This document shows positions 26,201-36,670 of a stretch of DNA of 64,000 nt, one piece after another. The stretch spans positions 317,501 to 381,500 of the forward strand of contig JAURVB010013882.1 of the NCBI GenBank assembly GCA_033002965.1. The letters run 5' to 3'. The notes under the pieces are model-generated. The model was given only the letters and a program-made list of their open reading frames with translations. It searched no databases and had not been told where the DNA came from. Position numbers and translations under genes: made by a program. This stretch comes from Piper betle (lineage: Eukaryota; Streptophyta; Magnoliopsida; Piperales; Piperaceae). Within the stretch, counting starts at the first letter, position 1; every line of letters begins with the position of its first letter.

Positions 26201-28964
26201 TCGAAATTTTGATAACTTCAAATGACTCTGTAGTTAAATTTGCAGCAAACTGAACACCAAGGCAAAGACAATTAACTGCAAAAACCGTCAATTACAGTTC
26301 CTAAAAACCCTAGCATATCAACACCAGCACACCAAAAAATTCATCATCAATCAGACCACTACCAAGCAAATTTTCAAGACTTCCAAGCTATATTAGCACA
26401 TCACAATTTGCACATCACGATTTGCACATAGCACATACTCGCACATCACAATTTACAGCACGCACAAAATTTCAATTTGGACATCACAATTTGCACATCA
26501 TATTAATCAATTAGCACATCATAGATAACAATTTGCACATCACAATATTCAATTTCAATAAAAAAATCCAAATTTACCCAAATTTTCGGTCGGAATGTCG
26601 GGCGGAGCTGAGGTCGGACGGCGGAATGCGGCGGAGGAGGCCGCGATTCCACGAACTCCTCGCCGTTGCGCTCCACAGCACACTCCGCAGGTCGGGCGGA
26701 GCTGAGGTCGGACGGCGGTGGCGTGGTCGGAAGGTCGGGCGGAGCGTCGGACGGCGGAAGCGCGGCGGAGTGCGGAGCTGAGGTCGGAATCGGGCGGCGG
26801 TGGCGTGGTCGGACGGAGCTGAGGTCGGACGGCGGTGGCGTGGTCGGAAGGTCGGGCGGAGCGTCGGACGGCGGAAGCGCGGCGGAGGCGGAGCTGAGGT
26901 CGGACTCGGGCTGAGCGTCGGACGCAGCGTCGGACGGCGGAAGCGCGGCGGAGGGCGGAGCTGAGGTCGGAATCGGGCGGCGGTGGCGTGGTCGGACAGA
27001 GCTGAGGTCGGACGGCGGAAGCGCGGCGGAGGGCGCAGAGCGAACGCGACGGAAGCGGGGAGAGGGGTTTGATTTTAGGTTTTTAAAATCCAAATTACCA
27101 TTTTACCCATGCTTAAATAATTTAATAAAAATCATACCTAGGGTATTTTAGTAATTTCCTAAAAAATCCGATTCTGATTTAAATCGGCCGATTCCGAATC
27201 CGAGTTAAATCGGTCGGAATCGGGCGAACTCGGGCGATTCGAGACCGATTCGGGGCCGACCGATTCGGCCCGAAATCGGATCGGTGCGATGCCGATCCGA
27301 TTTAAATCGGCCGATTCCGCACGTGTGAATGAATATCTCATTCTCATCTTATTTTCCTGCTATCATATAGTTCCTATTAGCCTTTTGATAAAATAATGCT
27401 AAAAATAATGAAGGTTCTATTAGCCTTTTGATGAAATAATGCTAAAAATTTATATAGTTTTATTATTTCTTTCTGGAATTTTGATCATATACAGGAATTT
27501 TTAGAGAACAAAGCTTATCCTTTATTAGAAGGATGTGCAACTTTTCTTTTGGACTGGTTGATCAATGGACCCAATGGATACTTGGAAACTAATCCATCTA
27601 CTTCTCCTGAGCACACTTTTGTTGCTCCTGATGGTAAAGTTGCTAGTGTCAGCTACTCCACAACTATGGACATTGCAATTATTCGCGAAGTATTTTCTTC
27701 CACCATCTCTGCTTCTGAGGTAATTTTTATCCATCCAACTTTCCATTCACAAATTGTTGCTCTTTCCATGATGTAAAGAATTTCTTATCATAGGTGTTGG
27801 GTAGAAGCAATGACCCTTTAATTGAAAAGATAAAAAGTGCAAGCCTGAAGCTGCGCCCTACTAGAATTGCAAGGGATGGATCCATTATGGAGTGGGTAAG
27901 AAAGTTGCATGGGTCTTTTTTCTTGCCTGGGCTATTCGTCAATTTGTTTTTTACAGTCTATGTATGACAGGCACAAGATTTTGAGGATCCTGAAGTGCAT
28001 CATCGGCATATATCACACCTATTTGGCCTCTTCCCTGGACATACAATAACAATGGAGGACACTCCATATTTGTGTAAAGCAGCTGCCAACAGTCTATACA
28101 AGAGAGGTTTGTTGATAAATCACCAATAGTTGAATTGCAAAATACTTGAATTGCAATTAACTTGGAGGATATGAACAGGAGATGATGGGCCTGGATGGTC
28201 AACAACATGGAAGGCTGCTTGTTGGGCTCACCTTCATAATAGTGAGCATGCATATCGGTTGATCAGGCATTTATTCGACTTGGTGGATCCTGATCATGAA
28301 GCAGACTATGAAGGGGGTCTTTACAGCAACTTGTTTACTGCTCACCCTCCCTTCCAAATCGATGCAAATTTTGGGTAAGGCCATCCTTCCTCTGTGATAT
28401 AAAAAGTATGGCATTGCATACGATGACTGTCACTTTTCTTGGCATCTCCTGATTATGCACACATGCTTATCTTTGATTGTGATACATGAAATGAAAAGAT
28501 TACGGAAGTTGTAGGCAGAAATAATGACATAGACTGGCACATGGAAAAACTGATCACACTTTGTTCCTCCTTCAGGTTGGGAAATTCAAAAGCCAAGATT
28601 TTGACTTCTTTGATTCAATTTCTGTGACAGTTTTACATCAGCAATAGCAGAAATGCTTGTTCAGAGCACAGAGAAGGACTTGTTTCTGCTGCCTGCTCTA
28701 CCTAGAGGAAAGTGGGCAAGTGGTTGTGTTATAGGATTGAAGGCTCGTGGCCGCATGACCGTCAGCATATCATGGAAGAATGGAGATCTTCATGAAGCAA
28801 AACTTTGGTCAGATGATCAAACATCTCTCTGCAGGATTCATTACAATGGTAGCTCTGTTGCTTTCAGATTTTCTGCCGGATATGTCCACACATTCAACAA
28901 GCAGCTTAGGTGCTTCAACATTCAACCTCTTTCAGAGTACGCATCAGTAAAGCCAGAGATTTAG
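20202..28964 (+). CDS. Alpha-L-fucosidase, glycoside hydrolase family 95 (AXY8/FUC95A-like)
   Basis: Plant GH95 enzymes remove alpha-1,2-linked fucose from cell-wall xyloglucan (Arabidopsis AXY8). Exons: 20202-20427, 20601-20746, 21121-22019, 22179-22311, 22404-22562, 27495-27719, 27794-27895, 27971-28106, 28179-28374, 28631-28964. They sum to 2556 nt, exactly 851 codons plus stop, with every junction in phase and GT-AG. Two starts are close: ATG 20202 and ATG 20214 (MEDEEWVMV); the second matches the family better. Seen: GNGRLGAMIWGG near the N-terminus; APHLNINLQMNYW with the two Asn (about 430, 432) that correspond to the catalytic Asn pair of bacterial AfcA; SPEH with the candidate acid Glu (about 560); FQIDANFG with the conserved Asp (about 737). 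No hydrophobic signal peptide is visible. Intron 5 is 4.9 kb because a hAT element sits in it antisense; the exons around it are undamaged. Confidence 0.95.
23138..23247. repeat. Left subterminal AATCGG repeat array of the hAT element
   Basis: About a dozen copies of (G)AATCGG, some back to back, others spaced by 3-8 bases. Clusters of short motifs near hAT ends typically serve as transposase binding sites. Confidence 0.85.
23499..26181 (-). pseudogene. hAT transposase (BED zinc finger, RNase H-like core, hAT dimerisation region), broken
   Basis: Begins MDFGWEYGTPLDAS at 26181, with a BED-type finger (VICNFCGKTISGG, then H and C ligands), an acidic/basic linker, and the core block MSDGWTNQSGRTLINFL. 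The reading continues from about 25410 as VITDNASAYKAAGKMLEQK and PCAAHCINLMLKDF. The dimerisation region (SSSGCERNWSTFDQVHTKK) lies near 24130-24190, and a final acidic exon (SDSEDDSDDDLDDL) ends at 23499. Breaks seen: an A run at 25431-25437 (T on +) one base short for the frame; a TGA at about 24899 where an Arg is usual; a second short A run at 24134-24139. Some gaps may be introns. It cannot make a full transposase as written. Confidence 0.8.
26598..27060. repeat. GC-rich tandem repeat inside the hAT element
   Basis: Units built from GGAGCTGAGGTCGGACGGCG, GTGGCGTGGTCGGA and GCGTCGGACGGCGGAAGCGC recur about four to five times, with a near-identical block of about 80 bp at 26696-26776 and again about 118 bp later. 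It lies upstream of the transposase start and could be its promoter or leader. A proline/serine-rich reading frame on the minus strand begins at 27093, but repeat composition explains it. Confidence 0.8.
27168..27318. repeat. Right subterminal CCGATT repeat array of the hAT element
   Basis: Many copies of CCGATT(C) and AAATCGG, mostly in the opposite orientation to the left array, ending GGCCGATTCC. They form the mirrored partner of 23138-23247. Confidence 0.85.
27374..27449. repeat. Short direct repeat, two 33-bp copies
   Basis: 27374-27406 and 27417-27449 (CTATTAGCCTTTTGAT...) differ at one position. It lies in fucosidase intron 5 between the hAT element and exon 6. Confidence 0.85.
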
Positions 28965-30928
28965 CTCCAAGCTGACATTGGATACAACAAGTGATCCTTG
29001 AAAACTTCGAATCGTATTCATTTAATTCTGCATTGCTTCGCAATTCTTTGGGTGATTGTAAGTTCGGCAGCTTTAGATATGAATTTGTGAATCTTCCTTG
29101 GTGATCCTAATGAAATTCGTTATCAGTCGTCATATGTAAACAAAACCTAGCCACCTACAATTGGCATTCTTTATCAAATTGGTTTGAAGAATGAATAAAT
29201 GAATCCTGTAAAACTTATGCAGCTTATATTGTTTGATACCCTTTTTATTTGAAGCACACAAATTTTTGCAACCATAATACCCTCTAAAATTTGCATCAAA
29301 AAGAGATGTATCTATACATATCTTAAATCACCCAACATATTACATAGCAAAACTTCCAGGGCAAACAACTAAACAATGTTGCAGCAAGCAGTTTGCTCTC
29401 TACCAGGTCAATTGCAGATCAGCCTGCCTAGCTGGAGGCGGCTTCATATTCAACTTCAAGCGCTTTCAATGAATCAAAACAGATCATTTCTTGCGCTTTG
29501 CAGAGGTTAATGTTAATTGAAGAGCTCTTTGAGGGTGACTGTACTTGGAATCTTCAAAATATATTGATGAAATCTCCAGCGAGGAACTTGTACTGTTCAC
29601 TGAACATGAACAATAATTCAGACAGTTGTAGGCAAATGGATGATGATTCACAAGAAAAAGATCAAACAAACACATACCCTGTGCTTCTTGTATTTGGTTT
29701 TTGCAGCCTCCACAGATCCCCGTCTCCTGTTATGCTGTAAATCATGTATGGATTGTATGGAATATAAAATTGCAAAGCTAGAATCTGCAGAACTATGGAA
29801 ATGGAAGTAAGCCAGCCAGTAAAACTTAGTGATAACCTCCAGCATATAATGAAGTTGGTCGCCTTATAATTAGTGGAGCCTGAAAGAATTAACCGTAACA
29901 AATAATTATATTTCATTAATTATGGTAATTAAAACTAATGATGAGGCTGTTACTACAATAAATCCCCTTCCCTCACCCACATACCGGGCACAATTAAAAT
30001 GCTACAACAAGATAAACAGGTGCCTTGTCTTAATATGGATAACTCTTCGTTTTACTTATTTTCATTTTCATGTGGTAAATGAACGTGAAGTTAAGCATGG
30101 GGAACTTGCAATGGTGTCCATGCCCAAGATAAAATTTGGCTAAGGCCATGAGGCATGTTTGTCATTTATCTTATAATTCCAATCTGAAACCCATTATGCA
30201 TGGATTATTTATAGTAATGAATAGTAATAGAAAGATGTGTGACTTAATTACCGCAATACTTGAAAACATTTGTTGTCCTTGTTTTGAAACGCTGCAAGCT
30301 TAATTACATCCTATAACAAGCTAAAATCACGCAAACAAAATACGATGCAATTAAGTTCGACAGCTTTAGCTGAATTTGTGAATCTTTCCTTGGTGATCCT
30401 AATTAAACTCCATCATCGATCATTACATGCAAACAAAACCTAACCACCTACATATATATTGGCATTCTTTATCAAACTGTATTGAGAATGAATTATGGAA
30501 TCCTCTGACAACAATTGTAATCTCTATTAATACCCTTTCTTATTTGAAGAACACCAGTTTACTTGTTCCCTTCATGATGAGAAGCACACAAAATTTTTGC
30601 AACCATAAGTGATAATACACTTCGAAACTTGACAGAAAGAGCTGTATCTATACATATCTGAATTCTGGCACAAAATAACTAACACACGACCAAGGGGAAT
30701 TCTGCCCGCTAAACAAATTACATAACAAAAATCCCACGGCAGCATGAACTAAGCACTGTTGCAGCGAATTAGACTAGCAGTATGCTACTCTACCATGTCA
30801 GCTACAGATCGACATTCTTAGCTGGAGGCAGCTTCATATTCAACTTCAAAGGTCTTCCAATCGACAAAATCTGATCAAATTCTTGTGCTTTGTAGAGGTT
30901 TGCTAATCGAAGAGCGCTTCTGCTGTGA
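28965..30928. other. Fucosidase 3' UTR and duplicated cyclin 3' flank
   Basis: The first bases after the stop are presumably fucosidase 3' UTR. From about 29050 the sequence matches the 3' flank of the CYCA3 gene (see the repeat entry), so the tail of the fucosidase gene and the cyclin duplicate lie end to end and convergent. About 29900-30340 holds no recognisable feature. Confidence 0.6.
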
Positions 30929-31330
30929 CTATACTTTGGGATCTTCAAAATATTTTGATGGAACCTCCACATGTGAAAGTAAATTTGACACAAACTTGTA
31001 CTGTTCACAGATCATGAACAAAAACTTAGACAATTGTAGGCAAATGGATGAAAATTAAGAAGAAAAAACTAAAACTAAAACATACCCTGTGCTGCTTATA
31101 CTTGGTTTTCACAGCCTCCATAGGTCCCCATCTCCTACTCATGCTGCAAATCATGTATGGCTAGAACGCATGCCTTGAGATCTGATGGCTTGTATGAACT
31201 ATAGAGTTGCAAAGGTAGATTCTGCAAAGGCGATAGAAGTGGAAGTAAGCCAGCTGCTGGAAATGGTTTCCTTCAAAGAGTGAAAGAACTTAAAACTGCA
31301 ATAGATATCAGACATTAAGAGTATTAGACA
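29050..31330. repeat. Segmental tandem duplication covering the 3' end of CYCA3
   Basis: 29050-29900 aligns with about 30340-31330 at an offset of 1.29-1.39 kb. Matching landmarks are GTTCGGCAGCTTTAG/GTTCGACAGCTTTAG (29062/30355) and GCTGGAGGC.GCTTCATATT (29431/30821), plus the last two cyclin exons. Indels make the offset drift, so the duplication is not young. Confidence 0.85.
29484..29880 (-). pseudogene. CYCA3 3'-end fragment (last two exons)
   Basis: Duplicate of the end of the neighbouring cyclin gene. It keeps HDLQHNRRRGSVEAAKTKYK and, in the last exon, LEISSIYFEDSKYSH. A deletion of about 28 bp relative to the longer copy removes the [12 protein letters not shown] segment and shifts the frame; upstream exons are absent. 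At the position where the longer gene has a frame break, this copy keeps the ancestral frame, which makes it a useful reference. Confidence 0.8.
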
Positions 31331-32889
31331 ACAACAAGGCTTACCCATGGATGAGAATCTGGATTGAGAGTAAACTTTGCAACAAATACTACCGAAGCAG
31401 CAACTTGTGAAGGCAAGAACTTCACACAGGTATAATCCATCAAACAAAGTTCGGCTAGGAAATTGCACAGACATTCAAATTGCAAGGTTGGTGGCTGCAT
31501 CAAAACCATAAAACCAATCATCAGCAACTGATCAACCAACAATGGAAGATAGAGCAATTGCGTAATTGTTTAGAAAACACAACAACAAAAATATCTACTC
31601 ACTTTATGGTCTCCAGGAGCAAACCTTATAAACCTTCTGCAATATCAGAAAGAAATAAACAAACATCAGTTGGCTACAGAATCAACAACTGCCAAAAATT
31701 CTTTAAAAGGTAAACTCTGCTCTTATCCCACTCCCCCATCATATTAAACAAGTAAAAGATAAACAACTATAATTCACATGATAACAGCAATTCTTCCATC
31801 TGCAAATTGATTTGACTTTAGAAGCACTTAGATATGCCAAACCAAAATTTCATTTCTGATTTTAGTCAAGCATATGGTCAGTCAAGAGAAAAGAAGACGC
31901 AATTCACAAAGCAACAAAGTAGCGTTTTTACCTGAGAAATGTCTTGATTGTAGCATCCCCCAGCTCAAACTTAAGCAAATTGAGGACGCTCTCCTCCATC
32001 TCAAGCACCTAAGCACAACAAAAACCACACGCAACCGTAAACAACAAGACCCACAAATCAAATAAAAAACAAATTCACATAAGCAAAAACATGGTATTAA
32101 AAAAAAGCTCACTTCTTTTCTGGTATAAGTGTTATCAGTAATATAGCATAAATCTTCCACATGGGGCGGACTGATCTCTTCATACTTCCTACAAAGCCGA
32201 AACCTTTATATCAAACTCCACCTCTCCATCAACCATCAAACTCTAAAAAAATAAAAACAAAAAAATCGACGAATTACAGAGAGAGAGATGTAAGAGACTT
32301 ACGCAGCAACAAGCATGCAAGTAACACCAAGCAGCTGCAACCGCTGCCGAAGGAGGGAATTGACAGAGAGGAACCGGTCAATGTAGGAGACTGTGAGGAA
32401 GAGCGTATCCGGGACCAGCTTGTACTCCTCCGACACATCCACCAACCAGTCCACCAGCACGGCCCTCATGTTGGCCGTGATGTCCGTCTGCACCGCACCG
32501 ATATAGTCCGGCAATGGCCGCCGCTTCTCCACCTTCTACAACAAACCTCACCAACTTCAATCGTAAAAAAAGATTGAAACTTTTTGAAGAACCAAACCCA
32601 CCTCAAGCGAATGAAGGTAGCCGTAGATCTCGGACGAGTACGCTTCGCACATCTGCGGGCCGCCGCCGCCGCCGGCCTCGGGCGCCACAGGGGGAGCGAC
32701 GGCTTTGGCGGCGGGCTTCTTCGCGCGGGACATGGCGCGGGCGCGGCCGTGGAGGTTGGTGAGCTCGCCGAGGACGACCCGTTTCTTGGCGGCCGGGGGC
32801 GGCGGGTCGGACGAGGTGGAGTGGTCGGCGGCGCGTCGCTTGGCGGCGGCGCGGGTGAGGCGGACGGAGTTCTCGTCGTCGTGGGCCAT
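30929..32889 (-). CDS. CYCA3: A3-type cyclin, with one frame break near the 3' end
   Basis: Plant CYCA3 cyclins partner CDKA in G1/S and S phase. Exons (leftward): 32602-32889, 32303-32532, 32113-32188, 31932-32008, 31603-31636, 31345-31494, 31086-31221, 30929-31000. Seen: N-terminal D-box RVVLGELTN (37-45) for APC/C destruction; cyclin N box with [18 protein letters not shown] and [26 protein letters not shown]; cyclin C box ending [15 protein letters not shown]. Frame is perfect through exon 6 (285 residues). Exon 7 is 136 nt where 135 is expected: one extra base after HDLQ brings TAG at 31135-31137. Taken literally the protein is about 313 residues and loses the end of the C box; otherwise about 353, the usual size. 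Exon 2 has a TAGAAG tandem acceptor that could add one Lys. Confidence 0.9.
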
Positions 32890-33831
32890 GGCGGCGGTGG
32901 AGGTGGAGGTGGAGGTGGAGATGGGGTGGAGTGAGGGGTTAAAGAAGAAGAGGGAGGAGGTTTGAAATTGGGGGAAATGGGAGGGAGGGGAGGTTTGGAG
33001 GGTGTTGTTGTGTTCACCATTTTTTGATTTTGGGGATTTAGGGATTTGAATTTTGGGGGAGGAAGACGAAGGCGGGATGGGATGGAAGGAAGACGAAGGC
33101 GGGATGGAAAGACGGGATTAATTGCCAAATACTCGATTAATTATTATGCTTTAATTCATAATTAATCCAACCGTAACCACCTCTCTAGAGTAAAAAACTA
33201 GGTGTATCTAATATCCACGCCACATAAAAATTAAATTTCTTTCCACAAGTTGTATTTCAACCTATGTTGTGATGTTAATTAAATTATCCGTATAATTTAT
33301 GTTGGATTTATCTCACGTTATATTTAAAAATAATTATTAATTTATATATACACTAATAAAAAATATTATTTTTTAAATTAATAAAGTTGTTGAGCCTAAT
33401 AATTCAACCTTTGGCCACTTGCCCATCATGGCTGATGGCGTAAGGGGAGTTTTGTTACGCTATTTTAAACTTAGTTGATAATTTGTAATTATAATAACTA
33501 AATAACTTGTTTAGCTAAATATTAAATAGCTTAGACATTGAAGAACGTCCATTAAATATTACACGTTTTTTTCAAACGCTTAAACACATAACTTCTTAAT
33601 AAATTATAACAGCCAAATATCACAATTGCCAAAACACCTTACTAGTAAAATTTTGCATCATTTGAATTTATTTTAGTAATTATATTTCTGAGGTGAGAAG
33701 AAAAGATTATGTATCGATTTATTAAGTTCTTCCTTCCCCCTTTCTCCCTGGCCAGATCTTGCTTCTTAGTTGCTCTCCATGCTTTGTCTTCTTTAGTGTG
33801 ATTCATCTTTGCATTGAACCAAAAAACAAAT
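32890..33831. other. CYCA3 upstream region
   Basis: Presumed promoter and leader of the leftward cyclin gene. A purine-rich leader with a GGTGGA/GGAGGT repeat at about 32895-32925 precedes AT-rich DNA. A GGAAGACGAAGGCGGGATGG unit occurs twice at about 33060-33110. No other gene is seen. Confidence 0.5.
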
Positions 33832-34460
33832 GCATGGCTAGAATGCACGCCTTGGGATCATCTGATGGCTTGGTCGAATCTGCCAGAGTAACGGAAATGG
33901 AAGTGAACCAGCAACTGAGAAGGTTTTGCTCATGCGAGTGAAGTGCTCGAGGTCGCTTTAGATTTTGGGAAATAGTGAGAATCTGATTCAGATCGGTACG
34001 CTTTGCAACGAACACAACCAAAGCAACAATTCTCGAAGGTAAGGCAATAAAACTCATTAACGCAGCTATAATCCACCCACTTCTCGATCAACCACCAAAA
34101 CGCAAAACAACGATGAATCGAAGAGATAATCAGGACTCTAACGAAGCAACTAGCGTGCCCATCCTCCGCCCACTGAGGGATCAGTTGACTCGTGTAGGAC
34201 AAAGTGATATCGGACACAAGCCTGTACTCCTCCGAAAGCTCCACCAGAGGCACCGCACTGGTATAATCTGGCGAAAAACAACCCAACCTCATCACCATCG
34301 AAAAAGATGAAACTTACCCAAGGTCGGAATCTACCTCACCTCGAGCACGCAACAATAAGCCTCGCATATCTGCAGGTCAGCACAGCCGGCATCACCAGCA
34401 CCATCCCCCGGGGCAGCGATGGCTTTGGCAGGGATAGGCTTCTCATGTGTCCGACACATT
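33832..34460 (-). pseudogene. Degenerate CYCA3 copy
   Basis: Pieces of the neighbouring cyclin recur in the same order: the exon 7 region (PSDDPKACILAMH, 33832-33900), the exon 6 region (33969-34080, matching 31358-31443), the exon 2 region (LSEEYRLVSD, 34188-34260) and the exon 1 region (34341-34460, including GCGATGGCTTTGGC). Frames are broken throughout and exons 3-5 are not recognisable. It makes the third CYCA3 copy in 5 kb. Confidence 0.8.
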
Positions 34461-35852
34461 CAACTCACTGTTTCATATATCGATCGGTTCCCATCAAAAT
34501 GCATGGCATGGCCACCTTCTCCACTGTCTTTCTAATTCTCCCTTTCAGTCTCCCTCATCCTTCGCCCACTATCGAAATTTCCTCCCACTGTCAAGAATGT
34601 AAAGAGCCATCTTAAACAAACAAATAAAACACATTATTTTTAGGAGATACTTGTTAGATATTCCAAGATCAACCCTCGTATCAAATCAAATTATTATTAA
34701 GAGAAATTTGATGCAAAAGTATATGCTTGAATTTATCAAAGCATAAAAAACCCAGTGATGAAATTAACAATCCTAATAATTTTAAGAGAGAGATCAAAAG
34801 TTATAAGTAATTTTTGTAATGCAAGCAGGAAAAATAACTAATTAAACATCATTAGCCTAAGAACAAACCCGTCACCCTAATCGGGTGGATCTTGATCATC
34901 TAAATTAATACTTATAAATTTTAATAGAATAAGACTTTTATAATGATCATATGTCAAGAAAGTAGCATTGAGACGCTGACATTTTATAGATTTTTCAATT
35001 CATTTACTAGACATACAACTATATAATCTTACATGAATATAATTATATATGAATATATATAACTATACAACTTCTCTTATTTAGTCCATTTGTAAATAAG
35101 GATTCCCGTCTCTGGACAATGTATACCTCGAATAACTTATAAACTCCATTCTTTTATAAGCCATTAAATTAAATTAAATACTTCAACAGATCATATACCT
35201 GAGGTTATTAATAAGATAATTTATAAATATACAATTATATTAATATATGAGACACATTAATCTAACACTTTCATCTATTTTATAGGTGGCAAGGATTAGC
35301 TAAATATTGTGGCTCGGGCAAATATTTTTCATAAAGCGAGTTACTACAACATTTTCCTTAAGAATTTATAGTTTTGTTATTACATATTGATTTGTTTCAT
35401 TGGTATTTTGATTTAAATAAAAATCACCAAAATATAAAAATGATTGTCCTTTTAGTTTAGCAAAATAATAAATGCATAAATATTTTGTAGCATATAAATG
35501 TTTAGTCATTTTAGTTTATTTATCTATGGTATGCGCTAAATATTTTTATTAAATATTCTAGCCTCATGTAGAGCTATTAATTGAGCGAGCCAACTTATGA
35601 TCAAAGTTTGAGTAAGGCAGTATTCGACTCGAATCGAAATCAACTTGTTGCTCGACTCAATAATATAATGTAATAATGTACATAATATAATTTGTCTACT
35701 CAAAATACATTTAAAATTATATATAAATGTTATTATTGACTACGCACTAAAAGAGGGTAGTGGTGGGGGTGTTTTTTTTATCAAATCTAGGTCATCCTTG
35801 TAATTGAACGATCTATATTAGAGTTTAAGACAAAAACATTATTTGCCCCTGA

Positions 35853-35856
<4 letters not shown>

Positions 35857-35885
<29 letters not shown>
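35857..35885. repeat. (TA)n microsatellite
   Basis: Pure TA dinucleotide run. Confidence 0.9.
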
Positions 35886-35891
<6 letters not shown>

Positions 35892-36204
35892 GTTTAATTG
35901 TAGTTAGTTATATTTAGTTATATACAATAAAATAACAAAGTAACCAATGTGCAAAAAAAGAAATACAAACGAAACAAATTTTAGTCGAGCAAATCTTGAC
36001 TTGTCATGTGTATATAAATTAGCCTCTCGTTACGGAGAGAATAATTTTAATAATAATGATAGGGCAGACTTTTCTTCATGCAGCGCATGCTTTGCACTTT
36101 GCAATATTTCAAGATATAATTCAAAGTTCAAAACAAACAAATTGTAGGCTTAAATCTATATTATTTTATTTTAAACAAATAACATCCAGAATCTTCAATC
36201 CAAG

Positions 36205-36670
36205 CATTATTTAATATCATTTTTTGTTTGATACATATACAAGAAAAATTGAAATCGTAACTGGCATTTGGGTCTGGGCCCAGATAGCCCTTACGCTACC
36301 TCTATGTCTTCTATTATTAATAATTTCTTCCACCCTAAGCAAAATGGGAAGGGGGAATCATAAATTAGGGTTGTCAATTGAGTGAACCAGCTTGTGAACT
36401 ACTTTCAACCTTATAATTGTGTTTGATCCACTCTCGCGTCATTATTTAATATCTTTTTTTGTTTAATATATATAAAAGAAAAACTGAAATCTTAATTGAT
36501 ATTTAGGCATGGGCCCAGATAGCCCTTACACAACCTCTATGCCTTCTATTATTAACAATTTCCTCCACCTAAAAGGGGGAAAAGAAAATCATAAATTATG
36601 GCCACTAATTTAGCGATCCAGTTCGTGAGCTATTTTCGACCTTATAATCGAGCTGGTTTCAAGCTCCCAA
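36205..36670. repeat. Tandem duplication of about 240 bp
   Basis: Two diverged copies, about 36205-36430 and 36441-36670. Shared landmarks are ATTATTTAATATC, GGGCCCAGATAGCCCTTAC, CTTCTATTATTAA and TCATAAATTA. Function unknown. Confidence 0.8.

Larger units (their letters stand above)
23121..27318 (-). mobile_element. hAT-superfamily DNA transposon inside a fucosidase intron
   Basis: The element carries a BED-finger/hAT transposase read leftward, arrays of AATCGG motifs at both ends in opposite orientation, and a GC-rich tandem repeat just upstream of the transposase. Possible 8-bp target duplications are TCACGTGT (23113-23120) and GCACGTGT (27319-27326), which agree at seven of eight positions. 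Clear terminal inverted repeats were not found, so exact ends are provisional. It lies wholly inside intron 5 of the GH95 gene, in antisense orientation. Confidence 0.8.

Noticed and set aside
26503..27093. A 196-residue minus-strand protein upstream of the hAT transposase
   Set aside because: Almost all of it translates the GC-rich tandem repeat; the repeated ALPPSDAPPDLP phrase reflects DNA repetition, not a recognisable protein.
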